Part shown: positions 26,294 to 39,731 of the stretch, one piece after another | Layout of the letters: each line of letters begins with the position of its first letter | Position numbering within the stretch: position 1 is the stretch's first letter | The notes under the pieces: generated by a model | Databases searched by the model: none | The model's input: only the letters and a program-made list of their open reading frames with translations | What the model was told of the DNA's origin: nothing | Translations under genes and position numbers: made by a program | Assembly: GCF_024204645.1 (NCBI RefSeq) | Contig: NZ_CP100351.1 | Span: forward strand, 2,356,001-2,420,000 | Source of the DNA: Desulfomicrobium sp. ZS1 | Lineage (GTDB): Bacteria > Desulfobacterota > Desulfovibrionia > Desulfovibrionales > Desulfomicrobiaceae | Direction of reading: 5' to 3' | DNA: 64,000 nt

Positions 26294-27889
26294 TCAAGGT
26301 TTTTTTTCACGTCCGGCAATTTCAATATCCTGACTCTGCTGGATAATATTCTCCCGCAGGGCCAGAAACTCATCCTTGTGCGCAAGCAGCGTATCGACCA
26401 GAACCGGATCGAGCATGCGCCCGCGCTGATCCTGCAGATACGCCAGGGCGTCGGCAACGCTCCAGGCCTCTTTGTAGACGCGCTGGCTGAGCAGGCTGTC
26501 CAGCACATCCACCACTCTCGCAATGCGACTGAAAATATGGATACTCTCCCCCGCAAGGCAGGCGGGGTAACCGCTGCCGTCCCAGGCCTCCTGGTGTTCG
26601 AGAGCGATGCGCGCCGCGGTCTGCATGATGTGATTGCCGGAGCGGTTCAGGATGTCAAACCCGAGACGCGGATGCCGCTCCATGATGCCGCGCTCGATCT
26701 CGTCCAGCGGGCCGGCCTTCAGCAGCACGCTGTCGGGGATGGCCACCTTGCCCACATCGTGCATGGGCATGGCCAGGCGCAGAAGATCGCAGTCCTCCTC
26801 GGGCAGCCCCGCATGACGTCCCAGCAGCCAAGCCATCTCCGCCACCCGGCGCACATGCATGCCGCCGGCCAGGGCACGACTCTCCACAACCTCGCCGAGG
26901 GTGAAGATAACCTCCCGATGGGTCTGTGCGATCTCCTGATTGAGCTGCAGATTCTCGAAAGCCACGGTCACGTTGGCCGCAAAAATCTGAACCAGATTCT
27001 GCTCCAGGGGCGTGAGTTCGCGCAGAACGCGCAAAAAGAGCACATGCCGCGCGCCGCTGGTCACTCCGAAGCAGCCCGCATAGCTGGTCTGGCTGAAAAA
27101 GCACTGGTCGGCATGCACGGCCCGGCGGATCAGTTCCATCTCCTGCGCATCGAGCACCTCGCTGGCCAGGCGGGACTCCTGGCTGGAAAAGTCTCCGGTG
27201 CCCGCGATAATGACGAAATCGTCGAGCCTGTCCCGGGCAGCGAGCCCGGAGGCATCGCCCAGATACATGGAGCTGTCCTCCAGATGCAGCAGCGAGGTCA
27301 TCTGGGTCAGCACTCCGCGCGCGAAAAGTTCGAGGCTGTCGGTCTGGAACAGGTCGGCCGAGGCGGCGATGATGTCTTCGAGTCCCTGACGGCTGAAGTC
27401 GATGGCCCGCAGATCGCGGTAGGAGCGCAGGCCGGTGGTCACGGCGGTGAAGAGTTTCTGGGCGGTGAGCTCGGATTTGCTCTTGTAGTCGTTGATGTCG
27501 TAATTGATGATGACCTGGCGCTCCGGGGCCTGTCCGGGCTGACCCGTGCGCAGGATGATGCGCACCTGCGAATTTCCCAGCTCCTCGCGTACCTGTCGAG
27601 CCAGGTCGAGGCCCGCATGGGGCGTCTCCATGACCACGTCAAGGAGCATGACCGCGACGTCGGGATTTTCGGCCAGGATCTGCCGGCCTTCATCCGCGCT
27701 GTAGGCGCTCAGGAATTCGAGCCGCGCGCCCTCGAACTCGAACCCTTCCAGGACCATGCGCGTGATGCTGTGCACGTCCTCTTCGTCATCCACAATCAGA
27801 AGTTTCCAGGCCTTGAGCTCCTGGGCGGCAGCGCCCGCGTCGTCCTCGGCGGCAAACACGATGTCACCCTGCAGCTCATGATCGGTCAT
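26294..27889 (-). CDS. REC-DUF3369-HD-GYP response regulator (copy 1)
   Basis: A 531-residue cytoplasmic regulator. Receiver ~28-155 with DDEED pocket and phospho-Asp in LLDVVMET. A DUF3369 (GAF-like) sensor region covers ~190-340. HD-GYP phosphodiesterase ~345-515 has MHDVGKVAIPD and HQEAWDGSGYP. HD-GYP domains break down c-di-GMP. The usual HHE motif reads HQE, so one metal-binding His is lost and activity may be altered. It is the last of three tandem paralogues, 24 bases after the middle one. Confidence 0.9.
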   Translation of the reverse strand: MTDHELQGDIVFAAEDDAGAAAQELKAWKLLIVDDEEDVHSITRMVLEGFEFEGARLEFLSAYSADEGRQILAENPDVAVMLLDVVMETPHAGLDLARQVREELGNSQVRIILRTGQPGQAPERQVIINYDINDYKSKSELTAQKLFTAVTTGLRSYRDLRAIDFSRQGLEDIIAASADLFQTDSLELFARGVLTQMTSLLHLEDSSMYLGDASGLAARDRLDDFVIIAGTGDFSSQESRLASEVLDAQEMELIRRAVHADQCFFSQTSYAGCFGVTSGARHVLFLRVLRELTPLEQNLVQIFAANVTVAFENLQLNQEIAQTHREVIFTLGEVVESRALAGGMHVRRVAEMAWLLGRHAGLPEEDCDLLRLAMPMHDVGKVAIPDSVLLKAGPLDEIERGIMERHPRLGFDILNRSGNHIMQTAARIALEHQEAWDGSGYPACLAGESIHIFSRIARVVDVLDSLLSQRVYKEAWSVADALAYLQDQRGRMLDPVLVDTLLAHKDEFLALRENIIQQSQDIEIAGREKKP

Positions 27890-27913
27890 GCAACCTGTCC
27901 CCCATAAAACCCT

Positions 27914-29440
27914 CTAGTCCGGATACATGACGCGAATGGCCATTATCTCGTCCAGATTCTCCAGAAAAATATCCACCAAAAACGGATCGAACTGCCTGCC
28001 TCTCTTCTCCCGCAGATAATCCAAGACCTCGCTGAGCGGCCACGCCTTCTTGTAGACCCGGTCGCAGGAGAGAGCGTCAAAGACATCGGCCAGGGCCGTG
28101 ATGCGCCCGAAAATATGCGTCTCATCCTCGATCAGGCCATGCGGATAGCCGCCGCCGTCCCAGTGTTCGTGATGCTGCAGGGCGATGGTCGCGGCGGTGC
28201 GCATGATGCGGCGCGGCGAGCCCTTGAGGATGGAATGACCAATGACCGTATGGGTCTTGATGATGGAGAATTCCTCGTCGGTGAGCTTGCCGGGCTTGAA
28301 GAGAATGGAGTCGGGGATGCCGATCTTGCCCACGTCGTGCATGGGCGAGGCCATGCGCAAGAGATGCGCCCGCTCTTCCGAAAGCCCCGCCTTGATCGCC
28401 AGCACGTAGGAATATTCGGCCACGCGTTTGACATGGTGGGCCGTCTCCTTGGAGCGGGTCTCGACCACCTCGCCCAGGGTCAGCACGACCTCGCGCTGCG
28501 TGGCCACGATCTCCTCGGTCAGGAAGAGGTTGTTCAGGGCCACGGCGATGTTTCCGCCCAGAATATGCAAAAGGCCTTGCGCGGTCTCGCTCAAAGGGCG
28601 GCCAAAAGACGCGTAGAAGAAAAAGTTCTGATCCGTGTGCGAATTGAAGAATCGGGCCGCGAACTCCTGCTCAAGCACGAGCACCCGCCCCTCCCGGGCC
28701 GCGCGCTCGTAGAGCTCCTGCAGCCGCGCCGTGGGAACCCCCCCGCCGGGGGGCAATCCGCGCGTTTCCAAAATTTCGAACTGCCCGTCGGCGCTCAGCG
28801 CCACCAGGCCGTTCTCAAGGCAGCACGGTCCGACACAACGCCCGATGCGCAGGATATGTTCCAGGGCCAGGACAAAAAAATCCTGCACCGAGGACGCCGC
28901 GAACAGGGCGGCGGAGGCGCAGATGACCTCCTGCAGCCCAAGGCGGCCAAGCTCGATGGTGCGCAGGTCGCGGTAGGAGCGGATGGCCGCGGTGATGGCC
29001 GTGAACAGACGCTGCTCGCTCAGCTCCGCCTTATGCTTGTAGTCGTTGATGTCGTACTCGGTGATGACCTTGCGCTCGGGGGCTTGCCCCGGCTGACCCG
29101 TGCGCAGGATGATGCGAACGAAAGAGTTGTTCGCTTCCTGGCGCACGTGCCGGGCAAATTCAAGGCCCGCGTTTTCCGTCTCCATGACCACATCGAGCAG
29201 AATCACGGCCGTGTCCGGATGTTCGCGCAGAAGCGCCCTCGCCTCGGCGCCGGAATAGGCGTGCAGATAACGCACAGGGGCGTTCTGGTAATGATAATCT
29301 CCGAGGGTCAGCTCCGTGACCTTGTGCACGAAATCATCGTCATCCACGATCATGACCTTCCACAGTCCATCGCTCTCGGATTTCTGAGGAGGAGTCTCGT
29401 CGGCAAAATGGACTTCTTCCATCGCATGCTCGCTTTTCAT
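27914..29440 (-). CDS. REC-DUF3369-HD-GYP response regulator (copy 2)
   Basis: A 508-residue paralogue with receiver (DDDDF pocket, LLDVVMET), DUF3369 region and HD-GYP domain. Its catalytic motifs are canonical: MHDVGKIGIPD and HHEHWDGGGYP, so it is the copy most likely to degrade c-di-GMP. ATG 29440 has GGAG 8-9 bases upstream; the longer frame from 29467 overlaps the preceding gene. Middle gene of the tandem three, 23 bases after the first. Confidence 0.9.
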   Translation of the reverse strand: MKSEHAMEEVHFADETPPQKSESDGLWKVMIVDDDDFVHKVTELTLGDYHYQNAPVRYLHAYSGAEARALLREHPDTAVILLDVVMETENAGLEFARHVRQEANNSFVRIILRTGQPGQAPERKVITEYDINDYKHKAELSEQRLFTAITAAIRSYRDLRTIELGRLGLQEVICASAALFAASSVQDFFVLALEHILRIGRCVGPCCLENGLVALSADGQFEILETRGLPPGGGVPTARLQELYERAAREGRVLVLEQEFAARFFNSHTDQNFFFYASFGRPLSETAQGLLHILGGNIAVALNNLFLTEEIVATQREVVLTLGEVVETRSKETAHHVKRVAEYSYVLAIKAGLSEERAHLLRMASPMHDVGKIGIPDSILFKPGKLTDEEFSIIKTHTVIGHSILKGSPRRIMRTAATIALQHHEHWDGGGYPHGLIEDETHIFGRITALADVFDALSCDRVYKKAWPLSEVLDYLREKRGRQFDPFLVDIFLENLDEIMAIRVMYPD

Positions 29441-29463
29441 TAAAAAGGCTCCGGTTGGTGGAA

Positions 29464-31032
29464 TCAATCGGGAAATTCCTGGCGGATGGCGACAAAGGCA
29501 TCGAGCTGCCCCATCATCGTATCGACCATGTCCGGGTCGAACATTTCCCCACGCTCGGCGAGAATGAAGTCGCGCACCTGCTCAAGGGGCCAAGGCTCCT
29601 TGTAGACCCTGCGCGAAAGCAGGGAATCGAACACGTCGACCAGACAGACGATGCGGCCGTAAGGGTGGATATCCTGCCCGGCAAGGCCGCGGGGGTACCC
29701 CGCTCCGTTCCAGCGCTCATGGTGCTCATGGGCGATGATCGCCGCCGCCCGCATCATGGGCCGGCTGGAGCCTTTCAAAATCCGATAACCGAGCAGGGTA
29801 TGGGTCTTCATGACCTCAAACTCCTCCACGGTCAGCTTGCCGGGCTTTAGCAGGATGGAGTCGGGGATGCCGATCTTGCCTACGTCGTGCATGGGCGAGG
29901 CCAGGCGCACCAGATCCACCTCCAGGGAGTCGAGACCAAGCTTTGAAGCCAGCAGACTGCAACATTCCGAGACTCGGCGCACATGCCCCGCCGTCTCCTT
30001 GGAGCGCGACTCGACGCACTCGCCCAGGGTCAGGATGATCTCTTTCTGGCTGTGCAAAAGCTCCGTGTTCAGCAGCATGTTGTCCAGCGCGATGGCCACA
30101 TTCCTGGAAAAAACCTCCACCAGCCTGCGCTCGAAGGGGTTGAGAAATCGGTCCAGGCGAAAATAGAGCAAATTCTCGGACCCGCGCCGGGAGCGAAAAT
30201 ACTGCACAAAGGCGTCCTCTGCAAAGACACCCTCCCGTTGCCGTAGGGCCTGCTGCAAAACACGGGTCACGCTGTCGTCCAGCACGCAGGCAGACTTTTC
30301 CGCTCCGCAGTGACCGAACTCCCCCGTCCCTGCGAGAACGGCGATGTCTCCGTCCCGGACCGTGGCCGCAAATCCCGAAGGGGAATGCAGGAAAAGTGAG
30401 TCCTCGTTGATCCGCAGGAGGGAACTCATCTGATCAAGGACGCCCTGAGCGAAAAGTTCCAGGTTGCGGCGTTCAAAGAGACCCCTGGTGGAGGTAACGA
30501 TCAGGTCCAGGCCCTGCCGACTCTTCTCGATGACGTTCAAATCCCGATACGAGCGGATGGCCGTGGTCACGGTGGAAAAGAGTTTCTGGGCCGTGAGCTC
30601 TGTCTTGTGCTTGTAGTCGTTGATGTCGTAGCGGGTGATGACCTCCCGCTCCGGGGCCTGGCCGGGCTGGCCCGTGCGCAGGATGATGCGGACGCAACGG
30701 TTGCCGAGCTCCGAACGGATGAATTCGACAAACTCAAGTCCCGCCTGGCCCGTCTCCATGACCACATCAAGCAGAATGACGGCGATGTCGCCATGCTCGC
30801 GCAGAAGCTCCCGGGCCTGCGCTCCGGAATACGCGCTCAAAAAGGTCAGCCCCTTGCCGGAAAAAGTCAGCCCTTCAAGCACCATTCTGGTGATGACGTG
30901 CACCTCCTCCTCGTCATCGACGATGAGCAGTTTCCAGCCGGGCACAGCCCGGGAAAGAGCCGGTTCCTGCTCGGCGGCAAAAAGCAGCTCGTCCGAAGGA
31001 AATGTGGAAATGCCCAGCTTCATGTCATTCAT
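29464..31032 (-). CDS. REC-DUF3369-HD-GYP response regulator (copy 3, promoter-proximal)
   Basis: A 522-residue paralogue. Receiver (DDEEEVH pocket, LLDVVMET), DUF3369 region, HD-GYP with MHDVGKIGIPD and HHERWNGAGYP. The DGxGYP Asp is Asn here. GGAG sits 7 bases before ATG 31032; a longer frame to 31068 lacks a site. First gene in the unit; the ~260 bases upstream should hold its promoter. No cognate kinase is adjacent. Confidence 0.9.
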   Translation of the reverse strand: MNDMKLGISTFPSDELLFAAEQEPALSRAVPGWKLLIVDDEEEVHVITRMVLEGLTFSGKGLTFLSAYSGAQARELLREHGDIAVILLDVVMETGQAGLEFVEFIRSELGNRCVRIILRTGQPGQAPEREVITRYDINDYKHKTELTAQKLFSTVTTAIRSYRDLNVIEKSRQGLDLIVTSTRGLFERRNLELFAQGVLDQMSSLLRINEDSLFLHSPSGFAATVRDGDIAVLAGTGEFGHCGAEKSACVLDDSVTRVLQQALRQREGVFAEDAFVQYFRSRRGSENLLYFRLDRFLNPFERRLVEVFSRNVAIALDNMLLNTELLHSQKEIILTLGECVESRSKETAGHVRRVSECCSLLASKLGLDSLEVDLVRLASPMHDVGKIGIPDSILLKPGKLTVEEFEVMKTHTLLGYRILKGSSRPMMRAAAIIAHEHHERWNGAGYPRGLAGQDIHPYGRIVCLVDVFDSLLSRRVYKEPWPLEQVRDFILAERGEMFDPDMVDTMMGQLDAFVAIRQEFPD

Positions 31033-31295
31033 CAAGATTCTCCGCGTTCTTGAAGCCTGTCCGTTCACGATTCATCGGCAGGGTTGCGTTTCATGGCAAT
31101 GCCACGAACGCCGTAATTTATCAAAACCTTTTTAAAATCACGGCACATGCCGTAAAAAAGCAAACGCTGGAGTTCCCGGGCACCGGAAATCACGCGGCAG
31201 ACAGGTCCAAAGGCTGGGGCATGAAAGTTTCAAAGAACCACGGGCCGGGATATGCATGGACCGCGCCGGAGAATCACGGATCGCGCGCCGCATGC
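31033..31295. other. Intergenic region, HD-GYP promoter side
   Basis: No supported gene. It lies between the first HD-GYP gene and the terminator of the protease gene and should hold the HD-GYP promoter. Confidence 0.5.
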
Positions 31296-31332
31296 AAAAA
31301 GGCCGCGCGCTGCGTATTTGCAGTACGCGGCC
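31296..31332 (-). terminator. Terminator of the M16C protease gene
   Basis: A 13-bp GC-rich stem (31301-31313 with 31320-31332, one mismatch) followed on the minus strand by TTTTT, 30 bases after the protease stop. Confidence 0.85.
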
Positions 31333-31360
31333 CTCGCGATCAGGAACACAATAAATCCGC

Positions 31361-34270
<2,910 letters not shown>

Positions 34271-34415
34271 GGGCGGTTGATCTCCTTGGAAGCGGTTTTT
34301 GTGCCTGTCTTGCAGGATTGGACTGAGCACTTTCGCAAACCCAATCCCTTTGCAAGCCCGAAGGACTTCTGTAAAGAGTGGGAGTGCGAAGTCAATGCTT
34401 GAAAAGGAGAATTCC

Positions 34416-35393
34416 ATGTCCAAGATTCTTGTTACCGGCGGTGCCGGGTATATCGGTTCCCACACGACGCTGGCCCTAAACGAAGCCGGTTATGAGGTCG
34501 TGGTCTACGACAACCTGTCCACGGGCAAAGCCGAAGCCGTGCTGCCCCCGGCCCGTCTCGTGGTCGGCGATCTGGCCCAGACCGAGGCGCTGGACCGCCT
34601 CATGGCGAAAGAAAAATTTTCAGCGGTGCTGCATTTCGCGGGCTCCATCGTCGTGCCCGAATCGGTGGAGAATCCGCTCAAGTATTATATGAATAACACG
34701 GGCAACACCACGGAACTGATCCGCCTGGCGGTGAAGAACGCCATCCCGCGTTTCATCTTCTCCTCCACGGCGGCAGTCTACGGCATGCCGGACACCGCCG
34801 CCGTAACCGAGGACAGCCCCACCAAACCGATCAACCCCTACGGCCGCACCAAGCTCATGAGCGAATGGGTCATCGAGGACACGGCCGCCGCGCATCCGGA
34901 TTTCTCGTTCGTCATCCTGCGCTACTTCAACGTGGCCGGGGCCGACCCTAAGGGGCGCATCGGCCAGTCAACTCCCGACGCCACGCACCTGATCAAGGTC
35001 GCGTCCCAGGCCGCGCTCGGCCGCAGGGACGCCCTGCACATCTTCGGCACGGACTACGACACTCCGGACGGAACCTGCATCCGCGACTACATCCACGTCA
35101 CCGACCTGGCCGCAGCCCATGTGCTGGCGCTTGGTCACCTGGAGGCCGGCAACCCGGCAGGCATCTTCAACTGCGGCTACGGTCACGGCTACTCCGTGCG
35201 CGACATCGTGAGTGCGGTGAAGGAAGCCAGCAAAGTGGATTTCCCCGTGATCGAAAGCCCGCGCCGGGCAGGAGATCCGCCCGCGCTCATCTCCGATCCG
35301 ACCCGCATCCGCGCGACCATGAACTGGAAACCCGCATACGACGACATCCAGGCCATCGCGCTCTCAGCCTACCGGTGGGAAATGAAGCTCTAA
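34416..35393 (+). CDS. galE: UDP-glucose 4-epimerase
   Basis: A 325-residue extended short-chain dehydrogenase that interconverts UDP-glucose and UDP-galactose with bound NAD. The nucleotide motif GGAGYIG is at residues 7-13, the catalytic Ser in SSTAAVYG, and YGRTK supplies the Tyr and Lys. GDPPALISDP near the C-terminus is typical of GalE. AAGGAGA is 6 bases before ATG 34416. It supplies sugar for surface polysaccharide. Divergent promoter shared with the M16C protease. Confidence 0.94.
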   Translation: MSKILVTGGAGYIGSHTTLALNEAGYEVVVYDNLSTGKAEAVLPPARLVVGDLAQTEALDRLMAKEKFSAVLHFAGSIVVPESVENPLKYYMNNTGNTTELIRLAVKNAIPRFIFSSTAAVYGMPDTAAVTEDSPTKPINPYGRTKLMSEWVIEDTAAAHPDFSFVILRYFNVAGADPKGRIGQSTPDATHLIKVASQAALGRRDALHIFGTDYDTPDGTCIRDYIHVTDLAAAHVLALGHLEAGNPAGIFNCGYGHGYSVRDIVSAVKEASKVDFPVIESPRRAGDPPALISDPTRIRATMNWKPAYDDIQAIALSAYRWEMKL

Positions 35394-35418
35394 CTCCCTG
35401 CCACGAGGACAAATGCCC

Positions 35419-35485
35419 GGGCTGCTGAAAAAATAGCGCTAGTTTCTGCAATGGCGAAGAGGATCGCCGTTTCGGAGCAGCCTTT
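35419..35485. repeat. Palindromic intergenic element / possible terminator
   Basis: GGCTGCT (35420-35426) pairs with AGCAGCC (35476-35482), followed by TTTAAA. Between them is GGCGAAGAGGATCGCC, itself a small hairpin. Its ends resemble the GGCTGCT end of the repeat at 59878, so it may be a decayed relative. It can end galE transcription. Confidence 0.5.
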
Positions 35486-35625
35486 AAACCGCGTCAAACT
35501 TGACTTCGGGTGCGGGATATTCCACTGTTCTGCCCTTCATTGCAACGCAAATAACGAAAATTTGTGCTCGCCACGCTGGCCCGTGGTCCGTCGGCACAGC
35601 AGATAACCCGGAGGAACGTCGTCTC

Positions 35626-38436
35626 ATGAACGATTACAAGAAAACCCTGAATCTCCCCGCCACCACCTTTCCCATGAAGGGCAGCCTGACCCAGAACGAG
35701 CCAAAGATTCTGGACGGCTGGAACGAGGCTGACGCCTATGGGGCCATGATCGGCGCCAATGAAGGCCGCGCGCCCTACGTCCTCCACGACGGTCCTCCGT
35801 ATGCCAACGGCCATATCCACATCGGCCACGCCATGAACAAGATCTTGAAAGACGTCATCGTCAAGCACCGCAATCTGACCGGCCGTCAGGCCCAGTACGT
35901 GCCCGGCTGGGACTGTCACGGCCTGCCCATTGAGCTCAAGGTCGAGCAGGAGCTGGGCGGCAAGAACATGTTCTCGATCCTTGAGATCCGCAAGAAATGC
36001 CGTGAATACGCCCTCAAGTATCTGGACATTCAGCGCGAGGAATTCAAGCGCCTGGGCGTGCTCGGGACTTGGGACAAGCCCTATCTGACCATGACTCCGG
36101 ACTACGAGACGGCCACGGCCCGCGAGCTGGCCAATTTCTACAAGCTCGGCTCCGTGCAGCGCAACAAGAAGCCCATCTATTGGTGCGGCTCCTGCGAAAC
36201 GGCCCTGGCCGAGGCCGAGGTCGAGTACGACGACCACTCCTCGCCCTCCATCTATGTGCGCTTCCCCCTGCAGGCGCAGGAGCTGGCCAAAGTCTTCCCC
36301 CAGGCTCCGGCCGACAACAGCTTCATCGTCATCTGGACGACCACGCCCTGGACCATCCCGGACAACCTGGCCGTGGCCGTGCACCCGGACTTCGAATACG
36401 ATCTGGTCCAGGTCGGCGGCGCCTTTTACATCCTGGCCAAGGAACTGGTGGCCGGATGCGCGACGCGCTTCGGCTGGGGAGAGTGGTCCGTGCGAGCCAC
36501 GGTTCAGGGCAGTGCGCTGGAAGGGCTCATCGCCCGCCATCCCTTCTATGACCGCCCCTCCCCCGTGGTCACCGCCGACTACGTGACCCTCGACGCGGGC
36601 ACGGGCTGCGTTCACACCGCCCCCGGCCACGGCCGCGAGGACTACGAGACCGGGCTGCGCTACGGGCTTGAGATCCTTTCTCCGCTTGACGACGAAGCCA
36701 GATTCCTGCCCGGAGTCGAATTTTTCGGCGGCAAGAACGTGTTTGAAGCCAACCCCCTGGTCATGGCCAAACTGACCGAGGTCGGCCACCTTTTGGGCAG
36801 CGAAAAGATCAGGCACTCCTACCCGCACTGCTGGCGCTGCAAGAAGCCCGTCATCTTCCGGGCCACGACCCAATGGTTCATCGCCATGGAACATAACAAC
36901 CTACGCGGCAAGACGCTCGATGCCATCGACAACGACGTGCGTTGGATTCCGTCCTGGGGCAAGGAGCGCATTCACAGCATGATCAAGTTCCGCCCCGACT
37001 GGTGCATCTCGCGCCAGCGCATGTGGGGCGTGCCTATCATCGCCCTCTTGTGCAAAGACTGCGGCGACGCCTATTTCGACGGCGACTGGGCCCACTCCAT
37101 CGTGGACCGCTTCGCCACGCACCCCACCGGCGCGGACTACTGGTTCGAGGCCCCGCTTGAGGACGTCGTGCCCAGCGGCCTGACCTGCCCCAAATGCGGC
37201 GGCACGCACTGGGAAAAAGAGGATGACATCCTGGACGTCTGGTTCGACTCCGGCACCAGCTTCGCCGCCGTGGTCGAAGGCCGCCCCGAGTGCACCTTCC
37301 CGGCGGACCTCTACCTTGAAGGCACGGACCAGCATCGCGGCTGGTTCCATTCCTCGCTGCTGGCCTCCATGGGTACGCGCGGCGTGCCCCCCTACAGAAC
37401 CGTGCTGACCCACGGCTTCGTGCTCGACGGACAGGGCCGCAAGATGTCCAAATCCATCGGCAACGTGGTCGCCCCGCAGGAGATCATCGAGAAGCACGGC
37501 GCCGAAGTGCTGCGTCTGTGGGTGGCCTCGGAAAACTATCAGGAAGACCTGCGCATCTCCGATGAAATCCTGCGCCGCCTGGTCGACGCCTACCGCAAGA
37601 TCCGCAACACCTGCCGCTTCATCCTCGGCAACCTGAGCGACTTCGACCCGGCCACGGACCTGGTTGCCACGGCCGACATGCTGCCCCTGGACCGTTACGC
37701 CCTGAACATGGTCCGCTCCAAGCACCAGACCATCCAGGCCGCCTACGAAAACTTCGAGTTCCACAAGGTCTACCACACCTTGCACAACCTGTGCACCACG
37801 GACCTTAGCTCCTACTATCTCGACATCATAAAGGACCGCGTCTACGTCAACGGCGCGACCAGCCTGAAACGCCGCTCGGCCCAGACCGCCCTGTACCACA
37901 TGCTGCTCATGATCGTGGGGGACATGGCCCCGATCCTAAGCTTCACCGCCGAAGAGCTCTTCCAGCATCTGCCAGAGGCTATGCGTCCGGCCGGCAACAC
38001 GGTCTTCGCCATGCGCGTGCCCGAGATCGAAGGCGCGCTCCTGACCGAAGAGGAAGAGGCCACCTGGGACCTGGTCTTTGCCGTGCGCGGCGATGTGACC
38101 CGGGCCATCGAACCCCTGCGCCAGTCCAAGGCGCTCGGGCACTCTCTGGACGCGAAGGTGACTATCCACGCCACGGGCGAGACTTTCGCCACGCTCTTCA
38201 ACGTTGCTGCCGACCTGCGCGACGTGTTCATCGTCAGCCAGACGCAGGTCACGGACGCGCCGGCACCGGCCGAGGCCATCCGGGGCGAGGTCGAGAGCGT
38301 GGCCGTGGTCATTACCAAAGCACTGGGCGAAAAATGCGCCCGCTGTTGGATCTACGACGAAAACCTGGGCACGGACCCCGAGCATCCCACGGTCTGCCCG
38401 CGCTGCACGCAGGTGCTCAAGGAATACCATGCCTAA
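35626..38436 (+). CDS. ileS: Isoleucyl-tRNA synthetase
   Basis: A 936-residue class I synthetase. The HIGH motif reads HIGH inside GHIHIGHA (~residues 62-70); KMSKS is in [10 protein letters not shown]. The editing domain lies between. The C-terminal zinc-binding set CARC ... CPRC is present. GGAGGA precedes ATG 35626; an upstream frame from 35500 lacks family similarity. First gene of a long forward run with lspA and lgt; lspA overlaps its stop by 8 bases, a common bacterial ileS-lspA arrangement. Confidence 0.97.
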   Translation: MNDYKKTLNLPATTFPMKGSLTQNEPKILDGWNEADAYGAMIGANEGRAPYVLHDGPPYANGHIHIGHAMNKILKDVIVKHRNLTGRQAQYVPGWDCHGLPIELKVEQELGGKNMFSILEIRKKCREYALKYLDIQREEFKRLGVLGTWDKPYLTMTPDYETATARELANFYKLGSVQRNKKPIYWCGSCETALAEAEVEYDDHSSPSIYVRFPLQAQELAKVFPQAPADNSFIVIWTTTPWTIPDNLAVAVHPDFEYDLVQVGGAFYILAKELVAGCATRFGWGEWSVRATVQGSALEGLIARHPFYDRPSPVVTADYVTLDAGTGCVHTAPGHGREDYETGLRYGLEILSPLDDEARFLPGVEFFGGKNVFEANPLVMAKLTEVGHLLGSEKIRHSYPHCWRCKKPVIFRATTQWFIAMEHNNLRGKTLDAIDNDVRWIPSWGKERIHSMIKFRPDWCISRQRMWGVPIIALLCKDCGDAYFDGDWAHSIVDRFATHPTGADYWFEAPLEDVVPSGLTCPKCGGTHWEKEDDILDVWFDSGTSFAAVVEGRPECTFPADLYLEGTDQHRGWFHSSLLASMGTRGVPPYRTVLTHGFVLDGQGRKMSKSIGNVVAPQEIIEKHGAEVLRLWVASENYQEDLRISDEILRRLVDAYRKIRNTCRFILGNLSDFDPATDLVATADMLPLDRYALNMVRSKHQTIQAAYENFEFHKVYHTLHNLCTTDLSSYYLDIIKDRVYVNGATSLKRRSAQTALYHMLLMIVGDMAPILSFTAEELFQHLPEAMRPAGNTVFAMRVPEIEGALLTEEEEATWDLVFAVRGDVTRAIEPLRQSKALGHSLDAKVTIHATGETFATLFNVAADLRDVFIVSQTQVTDAPAPAEAIRGEVESVAVVITKALGEKCARCWIYDENLGTDPEHPTVCPRCTQVLKEYHA

Positions 38437-38965
38437 GATCCGCCGCGTTCCCTGCAAACCCGATATGGGGCGCCGCTACCGGACCATCGGTCTGGTCGCG
38501 GTCGTGGTCTTTGCGCTGGACCAACTGAGCAAACTCTGGATCCAGCAGGCCATCCCGGTCTGGGAAAAGGGCTTCACGGTCATTCCGGGCTTCTTCGACA
38601 TCGTGCACATCCTGAACCGGGGAGCGGCTTTCGGCTTTCTGAACCGCCACGACATAGACTGGCAGCGACCCTTCTTCATCGTGATCTCAATCCTGGCCAT
38701 GGGACTCATCTGGGTCCTGGCCAGAAGCCAGGACGATGACGGACCCTTCTATGTCTACGGGCTGGGACTGATCCTCGGCGGTGCCCTCGGCAACCTGCTG
38801 GACCGGGCGCGGCTCGGGGTGGTGGTCGACTTCCTGGATTTCTACCTGGGCGACATGCACTGGCCGGCCTTCAACGTGGCCGACATGGGCATCTGCGTTG
38901 GCGCAGCCTCGCTTCTCGTGTCTTTTTACCAGCAGAGGCGTCGCTGTGTTCCCGACAATAATTGA
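38429..38965 (+). CDS. lspA: Lipoprotein signal peptidase (signal peptidase II)
   Basis: A 178-residue inner-membrane aspartyl protease that removes signal peptides from prolipoproteins. Four membrane helices. Conserved blocks: [23 protein letters not shown] (catalytic Asp) and VVDFLDFY (second catalytic Asp), then FNVAD. AAGGA lies 5 bases before ATG 38429. It overlaps ileS upstream and lgt downstream (20 bases), so the lipoprotein pathway enzymes are made together. Confidence 0.95.
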   Translation: MPKIRRVPCKPDMGRRYRTIGLVAVVVFALDQLSKLWIQQAIPVWEKGFTVIPGFFDIVHILNRGAAFGFLNRHDIDWQRPFFIVISILAMGLIWVLARSQDDDGPFYVYGLGLILGGALGNLLDRARLGVVVDFLDFYLGDMHWPAFNVADMGICVGAASLLVSFYQQRRRCVPDNN

Positions 38966-39731
38966 GATTGCGCCCTTCATCCTTTTCGGCTTCAAGCTTG
39001 GCCCCTTCGCGCTGCACACCTACGGCCTCTTTGTCGCGGCAGGGTTTCTGCTGGGCATTGCCTGGTCCATGCGCGAAGCGCGGGCCAGGGGCCTTTCTCC
39101 CGACACGGTCTCCGACCTCGGCTTCTACATCATCCTCGGAGCCATCCTCGGCGCGCGCGCTCTTTATGTGCTGATCAACCCGACCTACTTCTGGAACAAC
39201 CCCCAGGAAATCCTGATGTTCTGGAAAGGCGGGCTGGTCTTTTCCGGCGGCGCCATCATGGCCACACTTTTCGCCCTGGCCTTTCTACGCATCAGGAAAG
39301 AGAACCCCTGGCTGTGGATGGACGTACTGGCTCCGGGTATCGGCCTGGGCGAAGCAGTGGGCCGCATCGGATGTCTGGCCGCGGGATGCTGTTACGGAGC
39401 GGTCTGCGACCTGCCCTGGGCCATCACCTTCTTTGACCCTGAGTCTCTGGCTCCGCTACACGTGCCGCTGCATCCCACCCAACTCTATCACAGCCTCGCG
39501 GGCCTGATCTGTTTTGCCGTGACCCTGGTCCTCAAATCAAAGACACAAGGCACGGGCCAGCTCATGGGCATTTTCCTGGCTCTTTTCGGAACGTTCCGGT
39601 TTGTCATCGAACTCTTCCGCGCAGACTATCGCGGAGATTTCGGCCCCATCAGCGTGACCCAGATCATCGCCCTTTGCGGCGTAGGCCTGGGACTTTTCAT
39701 CATCCAGCACAGGAGAGGCCATGTTCGTTAG
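38946..39731 (+). CDS. lgt: Prolipoprotein diacylglyceryl transferase
   Basis: A 261-residue inner-membrane enzyme that moves diacylglycerol from phosphatidylglycerol to the lipobox Cys. About seven helices. Signature block GRIGCLAAGCCYG, the HTYGLF region and GGLVFSGG are present, plus PTQLYHS. The GTG at 38946 is chosen: AGAGGCG is upstream and the product begins [11 protein letters not shown] like other Lgt proteins. It overlaps lspA by 20 bases and the next gene by 11. Confidence 0.94.
   Translation: MFPTIIEIAPFILFGFKLGPFALHTYGLFVAAGFLLGIAWSMREARARGLSPDTVSDLGFYIILGAILGARALYVLINPTYFWNNPQEILMFWKGGLVFSGGAIMATLFALAFLRIRKENPWLWMDVLAPGIGLGEAVGRIGCLAAGCCYGAVCDLPWAITFFDPESLAPLHVPLHPTQLYHSLAGLICFAVTLVLKSKTQGTGQLMGIFLALFGTFRFVIELFRADYRGDFGPISVTQIIALCGVGLGLFIIQHRRGHVR

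Noticed and set aside
26011-26346. Plus-strand 111-residue frame with GGGFEPPKSYDDRF
   Set aside because: Shadow of tRNA-Tyr, a common artefact.
26276-29443. Long plus-strand frames of 442 and 543 residues
   Set aside because: Antisense to the three HD-GYP genes. GC-rich codon bias keeps the opposite frame open; the products have no domain likeness.
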